Assembly (NCBI GenBank): GCA_017440965.1
Contig: JAFSGH010000019.1
Coordinates: 1-35,021 of the forward strand
DNA: 35,021 nt
Direction: 5' to 3'
DNA from: Clostridia bacterium
GTDB lineage: Bacteria > Bacillota > Clostridia > Oscillospirales > Acutalibacteraceae
In this document: positions 1-9,446 of the stretch, piece after piece
How positions within the stretch are numbered: the first letter of the stretch is position 1
Layout: each line of letters begins with the position of its first letter
Made by a program: the position numbers and the translations under genes
The notes under the pieces: model-generated
Database searches by the model: none
What the model was told of the DNA's origin: nothing
Seen by the model: the letters and a program-made list of their open reading frames with translations, nothing else

Positions 1-170
1 ATGCTTCCAATAGCGCAGGAGGGGAGAAAAACAGTCCGGTGGACTGTTTTTCGTTGGGAACCCTCGCCGGGGGTTCCCAAGTGCGAAGCACAAAATGATT
101 AAAGTGAGTAATATGATTCCCAAACTTTCCGTGAAGAGGGACTTATAAAGCACACTCTCTTGTATACAAA
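1..170. other. Non-coding stretch with two strong hairpins
   Basis: Two adjacent perfect hairpins are visible. Positions 27-37 pair with 41-51 (11 bp, loop GGT) and end in a T run, so the first resembles an intrinsic terminator on either strand. Positions 54-63 pair with 71-80 (10 bp, GGGAACCC core). A 33-codon open frame starts at base 1, but it consists largely of these hairpin arms, so I do not call it a gene. The sequence may be an intergenic repeat or the 3' end of a transcript entering from the left. Confidence 0.5.
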
Positions 171-200
171 AAGACCTCAGAAGTTTTCTTCCGAGGTCTT
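171..200 (-). terminator. Intrinsic terminator of murA (possibly bidirectional)
   Basis: AAGACCTC at 171-178 pairs with GAGGTCTT at 193-200. On the minus strand the stem is followed by a T-rich run (complement of 163-172). It lies 14 bases past the murA stop codon. Confidence 0.8.
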
Positions 201-214
201 AATTTTAATTCTGA

Positions 215-1507
215 TTATGCTCTTTTCTGAGACTTCATTGCTTCCTGAGGGAAGTCGATTCTTGCTATATCCGCACCCACTGCGGTAAGCTTTCTGACTA
301 CATCCTCATAGCCTCTGTCGATATGGATAATATCCTCTATCTCTGTAGTTCCCTTAGCACAAAGTCCTGCAATTATCATTGCGGCACCTGCTCTCAGGTC
401 ATCTGCCTTTACGGGAGCACCCTTGAAGGACTGCACGCCCTGAACGATGGCTGCCTTGCCCTCTATCTGTATCTGTGCACCCATTCTTGTAAGCTGGTCT
501 ACATATCTGAAGCGGTTATCCCATACGCTGTCCGATACAATGCTTGTACCCTCTGAAAGAGCCAGAAGCGTTGTAAACTGAGGCTGCATATCAGTGGGGA
601 AGCCGGGGTGGGGAAGAGTCTTTATGTTACAGCCGTGAAGTCTGCCTGTTGCAGATACTCTTACTGCATCGTCAAATTCCTCAACCGTACAGCCGCATTC
701 TCTGAGTTTTGCGGAGATGGGATCAAGATGCTTCGGAATAACATTCTTTATAAGAAGATCTCCCTTTGTAGCAGCTGCAGCTACCATATAAGTACCTGCT
801 TCGATCTGATCGGGGATTATTGAATAATCACAGCCGTGAAGCTCATTTACGCCTTCGATCTTAATAACATCCGTACCGGCACCCTTGATATTTGCACCCA
901 TAAGGTTCAAAAAGTTTGCAAGGTCAACGATGTGAGGCTCTCTTGCGGCATTTTCAATTATCGTTGTTCCTCTTGCCTTTACAGCGGCAAGAATAACATT
1001 AATTGTAGCACCGACAGAAACCTTGTCGAAGAAAACAGATGCACCGATAAGCTTTGTAGCCTTTGCTTCAACTACACCGCCGTCTGTTGATATCATTGCA
1101 CCGAGGGCTGAGAAGCCCTTGAGGTGAAGATCGATAGGTCTGACACCGCCGAAATTGCATCCGCCGGGCATTGCAACCTGAGCTATATTATACATTCCCA
1201 GAAGAGCTCCCAGAAGATAATAGGATGCTCTGAGATTTTTTGTAAGCTCATAGGGTACAAGTGAAGAACGGACATTTCTTGTGTCAATATTGATGGCAGA
1301 TTTGCTTATATATGAAATAACTGCTCCCATTGCTTCAAGAATCTGAAGCATAGAAGAGATATCTCTGATATCAGGGACATTCTCAATGGTAAAAACGCCT
1401 TTGGCAAGAAGAGTCGCAGGGAGAATCGCAACAGCAGCATTTTTTGCACCGCTTATTTCTATTTCACCCTCAAGTCTTTTGCCTCCGCGAATCACAAATT
1501 TTTCCAC
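215..1507 (-). CDS. murA: UDP-N-acetylglucosamine 1-carboxyvinyltransferase
   Basis: This enzyme transfers enolpyruvate from phosphoenolpyruvate to UDP-GlcNAc, the first committed step of peptidoglycan synthesis, in the cytosol. The product is about 430 residues, normal for MurA/EPSP-synthase-type enzymes. The N-terminus carries SGAKNAA with the substrate-binding lysine (K22). The active-site loop GGCNFGGVRPIDLH contains the catalytic, fosfomycin-reactive cysteine (about C117). I chose the GTG at 1507, giving MEKFVIRGG, because AAGGAA at 1517-1522 sits 9 bases upstream and the family N-terminus fits. The GTG at 1516 would sit directly against that ribosome binding site. The gene appears monocistronic with its own terminator. 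Clostridia often carry two murA paralogues; which one this is cannot be told here. Confidence 0.97.
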   Translation of the reverse strand: MEKFVIRGGKRLEGEIEISGAKNAAVAILPATLLAKGVFTIENVPDIRDISSMLQILEAMGAVISYISKSAINIDTRNVRSSLVPYELTKNLRASYYLLGALLGMYNIAQVAMPGGCNFGGVRPIDLHLKGFSALGAMISTDGGVVEAKATKLIGASVFFDKVSVGATINVILAAVKARGTTIIENAAREPHIVDLANFLNLMGANIKGAGTDVIKIEGVNELHGCDYSIIPDQIEAGTYMVAAAATKGDLLIKNVIPKHLDPISAKLRECGCTVEEFDDAVRVSATGRLHGCNIKTLPHPGFPTDMQPQFTTLLALSEGTSIVSDSVWDNRFRYVDQLTRMGAQIQIEGKAAIVQGVQSFKGAPVKADDLRAGAAMIIAGLCAKGTTEIEDIIHIDRGYEDVVRKLTAVGADIARIDFPQEAMKSQKRA

Positions 1508-1726
1508 AAAGGGCACTTCCTTAATCCTTTTTTTATCTATATATACGAGAAAAAATCATAATTACCTTACGACAGAATAAAACCGGAACTGCCGTAAATC
1601 TTTCTTTTTCTGCAAGAAAACTACATACTCACAGACTTTAGTATTGTATCACAAAGTTTGCAGAAATTAAAGTCTTTGTAAGAAAAATTTTTCAAAAAAG
1701 CTTTTTTTAGGAAAGTCCAACAAAAA

Positions 1727-3928
1727 TCATTCCGTAATTTTGTTAATTCCGGTATTTAGCACATATTTCTTGCCGTTTATCAGTGCAATTGCACAGGTTT
1801 TTTCGGGAACAGTAAATGTGTACTCGGTTTTTTTGCCTGATCTTTCCCATCTTGATGCCACTTTTCCGTTTACAGTTTCAATAGAAGCCTCCGCAAAGGT
1901 AAAGCGATTGCTTGTAAGAGGAGCAAAAACAATATCCGTAAAGCCTGCTGTGCCTTCCTTTTGTCTGATGCCGCACATTTTCTCGTACATCCAGTCGCCG
2001 ACAGCACCGTAGGCATAGTGATTAAAGGAATTCATATCAGGGGTTGCAAAGCTGCCGTCAGGCTTGTAGCCGTTCCATCTTTCCCACATAGTAGTAGCGC
2101 CCTGTGTTATGGGATAGCACCATGAGGGGAATTCATCCCTGACAAGAAGCTCATATGCAAGCTCTGTCTCACCGATGTCAGAAAGAACGTGAAGAAGATA
2201 GGGAGTGCCTACGAAGCCCGTTGTAAGATGGCCGAAGCCCTTTACGAGAGAAGTAAGCTGTGATGCAAGAGGCTCCTTATTTTCGTAAAGCCCGAAATGA
2301 AGAGCGAGCACGCAGGCTGTCTGTGTATCACACTTTATTTTTCCGTTTTCATCAATATATTTTTTGATAAAAGACTTTCTTATATTCCTATATAAATTCT
2401 TGTAATATCTGCAATCTATTCCGAGAACTTCCGAAGCTTTTATGAGAAGAGAGGTGGAATAGGCAAAGAAGGCTGAGCCGATAAGATCCTTTTCCGTAGC
2501 TCCCTCGACGGCCTCTTTGTCGGGAAGATCAAGAGCCAGCCAGTCGCCGAAGTGCCAGTGTCCCTCATAAAGATAGGGATCGGTGGAGATTCCCTCTTCG
2601 GGCTTTTTCTTAAGGGCATAGCTTCTCATAAAGTCAACCCAGTTTTTCATAAGTGAATAGTTTTCTCTGAGCAGCTCTTTATTTCCGTAGGTGAGATACA
2701 TCTGCCAGGGAAGGATCGTTGCTACATCCGCCCAGGCTGATGAGCCGCCGTGATCGTCATATTTTGTGGGCACAAATGAGGGAATGCTTCCCGAGGGTTT
2801 TTGCATCGCCCTGAGATCTCCCATCCATTTTCTGAAGAATTTTTCAACATTGAAATTGTATGAAGCAACCTTACAGAATACCTGTGCATCACCTGTCCAG
2901 CCGAGTCTTTCGTCTCTCTGAGGACAGTCAGTGGGAACATCAAGGAAATTGCCCTTCTGTCCCCAGATGATATTATGGAAAAGCTGATTTATCATATCAT
3001 CGGAGCAATTGAAATGTCCCGTTCTCTTCATATCCGAGTGAACAACGATTGCAGTGAACTCATCGGGAGAGACATCCTTCATACCGTCAATTGCAATATA
3101 TCTGAAGCCGTAGAAGGTATATAATGGCTTTATCAGGTGACATTTTCCGTCCGAAATAAGAGTAAGCTCCTGCTTTGCGCTTCTGAGGTTTTCGGTATAT
3201 ACATTACCTTCTTTTGTGAGCTTTTCAAAGTGGCGTATCTTTACGGTATCGCCCTTGTCAGCTGTTAAATAGAAGGATATATAGCCTGTGATCTCCTGAC
3301 CGAAGTCAATTACAGTATCTCCCTCAGGCGTGATTATAAGCTCTTTTCCGCGTATGACCTCCTGCTCGGTTATAAATTCACCCTCCTGGGGAATAAGTGT
3401 AGCCTTTGTGTAGGGGATGACCTTTACTGGAAGGCTCTTACGGGGAATAAAATTGAAATCAACGGTTTCTCCGTTATACATATGATTGTAACGGACCTTG
3501 TCCTCAGTATATGTCCAGGAGCTGTCGGTACAGATATTTACCTCTTCTCCGTTTTCATATGTTATTGAAAGCGTTGCAAGAAGTGCAACATTGCCGAAGG
3601 ATATGATATCGGAGCTGAGATCATACCAGTTATGAAAACGCCAGCCGATGCCGACGCCGACGGATACGGTGTTTTCTTTTTCAATAAGCTCTGTTACATC
3701 ATAGGTCTGATACTGAATTCTCTTATTATAATCTGTCCAGCCGGGATTCAGTACCGATGAAGTAACGCTTTTTCCGTTTATCTCACAGTTATATACACCG
3801 AGAGAGGTAATATGAAGCAGCGCCTTTACGGGAAACGGCTTTACCGTAAAACTTTTTTTGAAATTGATAACGGTATTTTTTCTCTGACGGGCAGGCTTTA
3901 TCCATGATGCTGAAAAAATAGTGTTCAT
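1727..3928 (-). CDS. GH78 alpha-L-rhamnosidase
   Basis: The 733-residue protein matches glycoside hydrolase family 78, which releases terminal alpha-L-rhamnose from plant glycans such as rhamnogalacturonan or from flavonoid glycosides. The N-terminal beta-sandwich region has NGKSVTSSVLNPGWTDYNKRI, typical of the family. The (alpha/alpha)6 catalytic domain has DVPTDCPQRDERLGWTGDAQ, which holds the conserved acidic residues, and a later TTMWERWNGYKPDG with the conserved Glu. No signal peptide is seen, so it probably acts in the cytosol on imported oligosaccharides. Its GGAGGA ribosome binding site lies at 3935-3940, touching the recG stop codon, so it is probably co-transcribed with recG. Linkage specificity cannot be read from the sequence. 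Confidence 0.93.
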   Translation of the reverse strand: MNTIFSASWIKPARQRKNTVINFKKSFTVKPFPVKALLHITSLGVYNCEINGKSVTSSVLNPGWTDYNKRIQYQTYDVTELIEKENTVSVGVGIGWRFHNWYDLSSDIISFGNVALLATLSITYENGEEVNICTDSSWTYTEDKVRYNHMYNGETVDFNFIPRKSLPVKVIPYTKATLIPQEGEFITEQEVIRGKELIITPEGDTVIDFGQEITGYISFYLTADKGDTVKIRHFEKLTKEGNVYTENLRSAKQELTLISDGKCHLIKPLYTFYGFRYIAIDGMKDVSPDEFTAIVVHSDMKRTGHFNCSDDMINQLFHNIIWGQKGNFLDVPTDCPQRDERLGWTGDAQVFCKVASYNFNVEKFFRKWMGDLRAMQKPSGSIPSFVPTKYDDHGGSSAWADVATILPWQMYLTYGNKELLRENYSLMKNWVDFMRSYALKKKPEEGISTDPYLYEGHWHFGDWLALDLPDKEAVEGATEKDLIGSAFFAYSTSLLIKASEVLGIDCRYYKNLYRNIRKSFIKKYIDENGKIKCDTQTACVLALHFGLYENKEPLASQLTSLVKGFGHLTTGFVGTPYLLHVLSDIGETELAYELLVRDEFPSWCYPITQGATTMWERWNGYKPDGSFATPDMNSFNHYAYGAVGDWMYEKMCGIRQKEGTAGFTDIVFAPLTSNRFTFAEASIETVNGKVASRWERSGKKTEYTFTVPEKTCAIALINGKKYVLNTGINKITE

Positions 3929-3939
3929 ATGTTATCCTC

Positions 3940-5979
3940 CTATGATATGTCTGCAAAAAGTGCAGACAGTTTATTTTTAAGTGTTTTGTTTTCTTCCTTT
4001 TCAAGGTAAGGATCTGCCTCAAGTATTCTCTGAGCCTCGTCTCTTGCGGCATAAAGTATTCTTGAATCTGTCATAAGCGATGCTATTTTCATTGTCGGCA
4101 GACCGCTCTGACGGGAGCCGAAGAAATCACCGGGACCTCTTAGCTTTAGATCCTCCTCTGCAATCCTGAAGCCGTCATTTGTACTGCAAAGGATATCCAA
4201 TCTCTTCTTGGTCGTTTCGTTTTCCTTGTCGCTGATAAGGATGCAGTGAGACTGTCTTTCTCCTCTTCCCACTCTTCCTCTTAACTGATGAAGCTGTGAA
4301 AGACCGAAGCATTCCGCATTTTCAATGACGATTATTCCGGCATTGGGTACATCTATGCCGACCTCTATTACAACGGTGCATATAAGCACATCTGCATCAC
4401 CGTTTTTAAAGGCCTGCATTACCTCATCCTTTTTCTTTTGCTTCATCTGCCCGTGTAAGAGCAGACAGCGGATATCTGAAAAAACGGTAGTTCTCAGAAG
4501 CTCATAATATTCCTCAGCGGATTTTCTGTCAGCTACCCCTTCTTCGTTTTCCTCGACCATAGGACAGACGATATAGCACTGATTCCCCGCCCTTACCTCT
4601 TTTTTTATAAAGGAGTATATCCTTTCGTGATAATAGGAGGGAACGGCTACTGTTTTTATCTCCTTTCGTCCCTTGGGCTTTTCGTCAAGCACGGAAATTG
4701 AAAGGTCGCCGTAGATTATAAGAGAAAGTGTACGCGGAATAGGAGTGGCACTCATAACAAGAACATGGGGATTTTCACCCTTATCCTTGAGAGCTGCTCT
4801 CTGATTTACTCCGAAGCGGTGCTGTTCATCGGTTATTACAAGAGCACAGCATCTGAATACGGTGTCTGAGGTTATGACTGCGTGAGTTCCGATGACTATG
4901 TCAGCCTCGCCCGACATAATTTTTTCTTTTATGAGTCTTTTGTTTTTTGCGGTTGTGCTTCCCGTAAGAAGCTCTATGTTGATACCGCTTTCTCTGAAAA
5001 GATATTGAAATGTCTCAAAATGCTGTCTTGCAAGCACCTCTGTAGGTGCCATAAGTGCACACTGAAAGCCGTTTTTAACGGTATTGTACATAAGTGCAGC
5101 GGCAACGGCAGTCTTGCCTGAGCCTACATCTCCCTGAAGAAGTCTTCTCATAGGAGACGAAAGCTTCATATCGTTCACGCATTCGCTGACGGCTCTTTTC
5201 TGTGCGTTGGTAAGCTCAAAGGGAAAACGGCTCATAAATTGCTTTGTATGGTCATTTGTGATCCTGTAGGCTGTTTTCTCCTTTTCCGCAGTCCCGTGGG
5301 AAAGTATTCCTAACTGAAGCGTGAGAAGCTCCTCATATATAAGCCGTCTTCTTGCTGACTTTATTTCATTTTCGTCCTTTGGAAAATGAATGCTGCGAAG
5401 TGCATCCTTCAAGGACATAAGACGATATTTCATTATCTGATCACTCGGCAGCGTCTCTGTCAGCTTTTCCGAAAGGCTTTCAAGGGCGGTGCGTACAGCC
5501 TTTGCGATTGCCTTTGAAGAAAGTAAGGCATTTTGTGAATAAACGGGATGTATATATGCTGCCGTTGATGCTTTTTCGTATTTCGGAGACAGCATTTCCT
5601 TTGCTCCGAGATCATTTGTTTTAATTTTTCCGAAGAAGATGAATTCCTCATCCTCTTTCAGATCATTTACTACAAATCTGTTATTAAAAAAGGTCAGCGT
5701 CATTATGCCCACGCCGTCAGTGGCGCAGGTGCGGTACATTATTTTTCCGCTTCTTGTTTTTATGGGCATCGGGCGGGATATAACGATGGCTTTTATTGCC
5801 GTGATCGTATCCTCAGGTGCTTCCTTAACGGAAACGGTATCGTTCCAGTTTTCATAAGTCCGCGGATAAAAGCTGAGAAGGTCGCCGACTGTCTCAATGC
5901 CGAGCTTCCTGAAGCCCTCTGCTCTTTTTTCTCCGATACCCTTAAGAAAACGGATGTCTGTGGTGAAAATATCCTGCAT
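3940..5979 (-). CDS. recG: ATP-dependent DNA helicase RecG
   Basis: RecG remodels stalled replication forks and branch-migrates recombination intermediates. The 679-residue length is standard. An N-terminal wedge/OB-fold region with a helix-hairpin-helix-like start (FLKGIGEKRAEGFRKLGI) is followed by the helicase core: Walker A GDVGSGKT at residues 283-290, motif II DEQH at 384-387, the SATPIPRT motif, and the C-terminal QLRGRVGRG motif VI. AAGGAA lies about 9 bases upstream of the ATG. It is divergent from the membrane-protein gene at 6050 and is followed 11 bases later by the GH78 gene. Confidence 0.97.
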   Translation of the reverse strand: MQDIFTTDIRFLKGIGEKRAEGFRKLGIETVGDLLSFYPRTYENWNDTVSVKEAPEDTITAIKAIVISRPMPIKTRSGKIMYRTCATDGVGIMTLTFFNNRFVVNDLKEDEEFIFFGKIKTNDLGAKEMLSPKYEKASTAAYIHPVYSQNALLSSKAIAKAVRTALESLSEKLTETLPSDQIMKYRLMSLKDALRSIHFPKDENEIKSARRRLIYEELLTLQLGILSHGTAEKEKTAYRITNDHTKQFMSRFPFELTNAQKRAVSECVNDMKLSSPMRRLLQGDVGSGKTAVAAALMYNTVKNGFQCALMAPTEVLARQHFETFQYLFRESGINIELLTGSTTAKNKRLIKEKIMSGEADIVIGTHAVITSDTVFRCCALVITDEQHRFGVNQRAALKDKGENPHVLVMSATPIPRTLSLIIYGDLSISVLDEKPKGRKEIKTVAVPSYYHERIYSFIKKEVRAGNQCYIVCPMVEENEEGVADRKSAEEYYELLRTTVFSDIRCLLLHGQMKQKKKDEVMQAFKNGDADVLICTVVIEVGIDVPNAGIIVIENAECFGLSQLHQLRGRVGRGERQSHCILISDKENETTKKRLDILCSTNDGFRIAEEDLKLRGPGDFFGSRQSGLPTMKIASLMTDSRILYAARDEAQRILEADPYLEKEENKTLKNKLSALFADIS

Positions 5980-6049
5980 GGCTGTTCCTTTTTTTTGAAT
6001 AAAAATATCCTGAGAGGTTAAAAATGCGAATATAAGGGGGAATTAAAAA

Positions 6050-6898
6050 TTGTTCGGTATGAAAATTAATGCAAAATGTATGCTTAAAGGAAAAAGGGCA
6101 GGCATTATGCTGACCTTTTTATTCTCCCGTATGCTTTTTATAACGGGCAGTGTCTGTCTTTTTGTTTTCCTCCTGTCGCTTTATGCGGGTGCAGAGGAGG
6201 TTTTTCCTTATGCGGAAAAAAAGACAGCGCTGATGCTTGCTTTTTTGCTGTTTTTTGCGTCTCTGTTTCTTTTTACTGCTTCTGCAGTATATTCGCTCTA
6301 TTTCAGAGCGCGACTGTACTGCACCGGATTTTTGAATGAAGGTACGCCCGAACGCTTTTACGGTATAAAGCAGACGGTAAGATATTTCCGATGCCGTCTG
6401 CAGGTGATAGGGCTTAAGCTCCTCTGGGCGGTGCTGTTTTTCTCTCCCTTTTTTGTAAGCATTGCCTTTTTGCTGTTATTACTTTATGCCGAGAGGGAGA
6501 TGATAAGGAGTATATTTTTTACTCTCATCCTGCTAACTTTCATACTTTTTATTATCGGTGCCGTTTTTTATTTTACGGTAACGGGAAGATACTTTCTTTG
6601 CACATATCTTCTTTTTGTAAATCCCCTTGAAGACTCTTCAGGGGCAGTGGAATCAAGCGTTATGGCTCTTGATAAAAGGCTTATTCGTCTCGCATTTTTA
6701 CGGCTGAGACTTCTTACCTACGGTATTTTGTCCCGCTTGCCCTTTTTTATCTGCTATTACAGAGCCTTTTTTGAATATATGAATCTTATTATCTCTGAAA
6801 AAATATATTCGGGACAGCTTATCGCAGGCGGAGAAAAAAGAATAAAATGCAAAAATAAAAAAATCAGTTTAAGAAGACGGTATATCAGTCCATTCTGA
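6050..6898 (+). CDS. Unknown multi-pass membrane protein
   Basis: I do not recognise a family. The 282-residue product shows about four long hydrophobic segments (roughly residues 18-45, 58-80, 120-145 and 150-180) and a basic C-terminus (KCKNKKISLRRRY), consistent with an integral membrane protein with a cytosolic tail. Aromatic residues are frequent. The start may be the TTG at 6050, because AAGGGGG at 6034-6040 is 9 bases upstream. The ATG three codons later would be 18 bases from it. The 3' end overlaps the convergent amidohydrolase gene by 14 bases. It is divergent from recG, with only 70 bases between the two starts. Confidence 0.75.
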   Translation: MFGMKINAKCMLKGKRAGIMLTFLFSRMLFITGSVCLFVFLLSLYAGAEEVFPYAEKKTALMLAFLLFFASLFLFTASAVYSLYFRARLYCTGFLNEGTPERFYGIKQTVRYFRCRLQVIGLKLLWAVLFFSPFFVSIAFLLLLLYAEREMIRSIFFTLILLTFILFIIGAVFYFTVTGRYFLCTYLLFVNPLEDSSGAVESSVMALDKRLIRLAFLRLRLLTYGILSRLPFFICYYRAFFEYMNLIISEKIYSGQLIAGGEKRIKCKNKKISLRRRYISPF

Positions 6899-7706
6899 GG
6901 GCTCTCTGAAGATTTCTTCCGAGAATTCCGTCCTTTGCCTCTTCGGGAATATCAAGGCCTTCTATCCTGTTGATGGCGGCCTTTACATAATCTGCTTTGT
7001 TATAGGGAAAATCCAGACCGAATATGCTTCTTGTATTGCCTGTCTGATGTATTACGGTGCGAAGCTCATCATCCGTAAGAGACCAGGCGCCGGGCAGACC
7101 GTTTTCACTCATAGCTACTGTTGTCCAGCCTGCATAAACGGTATCCTCCTCGGAATTTCTTGAAGCGTTGCACATAACGCATAAAGCATCTCTGAAGAAA
7201 TGGTATCCGCCTATATGCTCCATGCTGAATTTCAATTCGGGATAAAACCATGCCACCTCGTCAAAAAGAAGAAGCTTGTAATCAGCTATTCTGTGCCAAT
7301 GAAGTCCCGTATGGAAGGAGAGGAAAAGCCCGTCCTTTTCTGCTTTTTTGTATACTCTCTGTGCTTTTTCGGAAAGTATATTTTCCTCCTGGAAGGCAAG
7401 ATGAAGCTTGATGCCCTTAAAGCCGTAGTTTATCATTTTATCCATCTGATATTCGATATCGTCTCTTTCAAAGTCCACCGTGCCGAAGCCGATAAGGGAG
7501 GAGTCGTCCTTTATTTCGGAATAAAGCCAGTCAAGACTGTCACCGGGAAGTCCGGCGCGCTCGTACTGCTCCTTGAAGCAGGTGAAGCATACCGCCTTTT
7601 CTATGGAGCATTCCTCCATAAGAGCTTTAAGGTCTTGTACCGTGGCACCGGGCTTTGATTTTTCGGGAAATACGTGAGCGTGGTTTGCCCATATGTGTTC
7701 TCTCAT
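6885..7706 (-). CDS. Amidohydrolase-superfamily (TIM-barrel metal-dependent) hydrolase
   Basis: The 273-residue protein has the layout of the amidohydrolase-2 group: N-terminal HAH metal motif (H9, H11), a lysine-containing strand end (GFKGIKLHLAF), FHTGLHWH, MEHIGGYHFF and a late metal-type aspartate in FGLDFPYN. Such enzymes hydrolyse or decarboxylate small substrates; the substrate here is unknown. It follows the GH2-like gene by 16 bases and probably belongs to the exoIII/GH2-like unit. Its last 14 bases overlap the convergent gene at 6050-6898. No signal peptide is present, so it is likely cytosolic. Confidence 0.85.
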   Translation of the reverse strand: MREHIWANHAHVFPEKSKPGATVQDLKALMEECSIEKAVCFTCFKEQYERAGLPGDSLDWLYSEIKDDSSLIGFGTVDFERDDIEYQMDKMINYGFKGIKLHLAFQEENILSEKAQRVYKKAEKDGLFLSFHTGLHWHRIADYKLLLFDEVAWFYPELKFSMEHIGGYHFFRDALCVMCNASRNSEEDTVYAGWTTVAMSENGLPGAWSLTDDELRTVIHQTGNTRSIFGLDFPYNKADYVKAAINRIEGLDIPEEAKDGILGRNLQRALRMD

Positions 7707-7722
7707 AGCATTTTTTCCTTTC

Positions 7723-9444
7723 TTAAAATCTTAATATTTCAATGCTGTCACATTCGTCATCGGCAGAGACCTCAATGAGGTTTACATCCTTTTTAAGCTT
7801 TATCTGTCGGAATACATATACTCCGTCGGTGATCTTTTCAGCCTTGTGCTTTTTGTCCTTGCCGTTTATGAGTATTCTGAGATTCTTGCAGTTAGTTATG
7901 CATCTGATATCGGAAAACTTGTCTGCCGTTTCATTTGTGTCGGTATTGCATATCTTTACAAAGCTTTTTGCCGAAAACTGTGAACGGTAATACCAGAAGG
8001 CATCATATGCGGTGCTTCTGTCAGCACTTACAAGCCCTCTTTTTGAGTCAACTGTCTTTCCGTCGGTGAGGAATCCTCCGAAATATGCGATGACATTCTT
8101 TTGTCTGCAGAAGGCTGTCCAGAGTCTCATATGCCAGGCGTTGTGTTCATTTTCCGTTGTTTCCGTTCTTTCGGGATTTTCGGGATATATTGCAAAGTAT
8201 TTATCGGGATATCTGTTCTGAAGCTCCGAGAATCTTCCGCCTATGGAAATAAATGCATCAGGTTCGGATTTGCAGGGAATGGTGAGCATAAGGACATCTG
8301 CACCTTCGGGAATAGTATCTGCCGCTGTATTGATATCGCGTCTTAATACGGGGAATACCGCGGGTGCATATTTTGTTACGGTCTCCCTGAAAAGCCTGAA
8401 ATAATTGTCATCAGCCTTTTCAGAGCAAACGACTGCTGTAAGCGAAGGATGGTTTCTGTTGAGAAGAAGAAAATCCTTAAGTTCATTTATATCCTTATCG
8501 GTATCTCCGCTGTAATGAAGATCATACCAGAAGAGCATACCGTCCTTATCTGTAACCGAGAGGAGATCTGTCTTTGACGGAAGAAGCTTTGCCAGAAGAA
8601 GATTACCGTCAAGGTCGCGAAGCTTCATACAGTCGCTTTTTATCGATGAACAGTCTGTAAGAGCAACACCGTTCAGAGGAAGCCTGAAGCCGTTGAGATA
8701 TAAAAATCCGTCACTTTGAAGCTTTATGTCTCTGAGACCGAATGAGGTGCTTATCTCATCGAGGCACCGGGAGTCTCTGAGAAGCTTTGCGTTAAGCCCA
8801 TATAAATAAGCACCGCTCTGTCCGTCCCAGAATTCAGGCATATCAAGAGAAAATACCGCACAGGGCTCAGTGGGCTTGCAGGTCTTTGAAAACAGTACAT
8901 CGCCCTTCATATCGGTTACTGTATATGAAACAACATCGTAATTGTTCGGACGCACTATGTCAGTGCTTACCGTGATCTCAGCTTTTTTGTCCTTGATAAC
9001 TGAGGTGATGCTGAGATTTTTTTCATTCTCCGTCATATTGAAATGGGAGCTGTCAACACATATAAGAGATACACCCGCAAACGCAAAAAGTGCATCGGGA
9101 CGGGAGCCGGGAGTGACCTCGACTCTGATTTCATATTCCTCTCCCATATGCACCTCAAGTGACAGCAGCTGTCTGAAGCGGAACAGACCTTCCTTGTGAA
9201 CACCTAAGAGGGTATCTCCGAGATATATTTTTGCTTCCCCGCTTATCTGCTGAAATTCTATATATACTGTTTTTCCGTCCTCGCTTTCAGCGGGTGTCCA
9301 TTTTACGGAAAATGTGCCCTCTGCCATAGTCTCGGCAGTGTGAAAAAACGGCAGGTCCATAACGGTATCCGAAAAAGCCCTTCCGTTTTCCGTCTCCTTG
9401 GCGCTGTAAAGCCAGTTTTTGTTGAGATCTATAATCTTTTTCAT
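7723..9444 (-). CDS. GH2-like (beta-galactosidase fold) protein, probably catalytically degenerate
   Basis: The 573-residue protein begins like a GH2 sugar-binding domain (LNKNWLYSAKE, then a jelly-roll with YIEFQQISGEAKIYLGDTLLG). It continues through an Ig-like domain (FGLRDIKLQSDGFLYLNGFRL) into a shortened barrel. The position of the GH2 acid/base (usual pattern NHPS...GNE) reads NHPSLTAVVCSE, lacking the Asn and one residue. The usual nucleophile region (SEYG or SEFG) reads AIYPENPE. So the fold looks like GH2 but the catalytic signature is broken. A sugar-binding pseudoenzyme or a shifted active site are both possible. There is no signal peptide. The start is 2 bases after the exodeoxyribonuclease stop, so co-transcription is very likely. 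Confidence 0.8.
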   Translation of the reverse strand: MKKIIDLNKNWLYSAKETENGRAFSDTVMDLPFFHTAETMAEGTFSVKWTPAESEDGKTVYIEFQQISGEAKIYLGDTLLGVHKEGLFRFRQLLSLEVHMGEEYEIRVEVTPGSRPDALFAFAGVSLICVDSSHFNMTENEKNLSITSVIKDKKAEITVSTDIVRPNNYDVVSYTVTDMKGDVLFSKTCKPTEPCAVFSLDMPEFWDGQSGAYLYGLNAKLLRDSRCLDEISTSFGLRDIKLQSDGFLYLNGFRLPLNGVALTDCSSIKSDCMKLRDLDGNLLLAKLLPSKTDLLSVTDKDGMLFWYDLHYSGDTDKDINELKDFLLLNRNHPSLTAVVCSEKADDNYFRLFRETVTKYAPAVFPVLRRDINTAADTIPEGADVLMLTIPCKSEPDAFISIGGRFSELQNRYPDKYFAIYPENPERTETTENEHNAWHMRLWTAFCRQKNVIAYFGGFLTDGKTVDSKRGLVSADRSTAYDAFWYYRSQFSAKSFVKICNTDTNETADKFSDIRCITNCKNLRILINGKDKKHKAEKITDGVYVFRQIKLKKDVNLIEVSADDECDSIEILRF

Positions 9445-9446
9445 AA

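Noticed and set aside
1-102. 33-codon ORF starting at the first base
   Set aside because: It is made largely of hairpin arms, has no ribosome binding site in view, and does not look like a protein.
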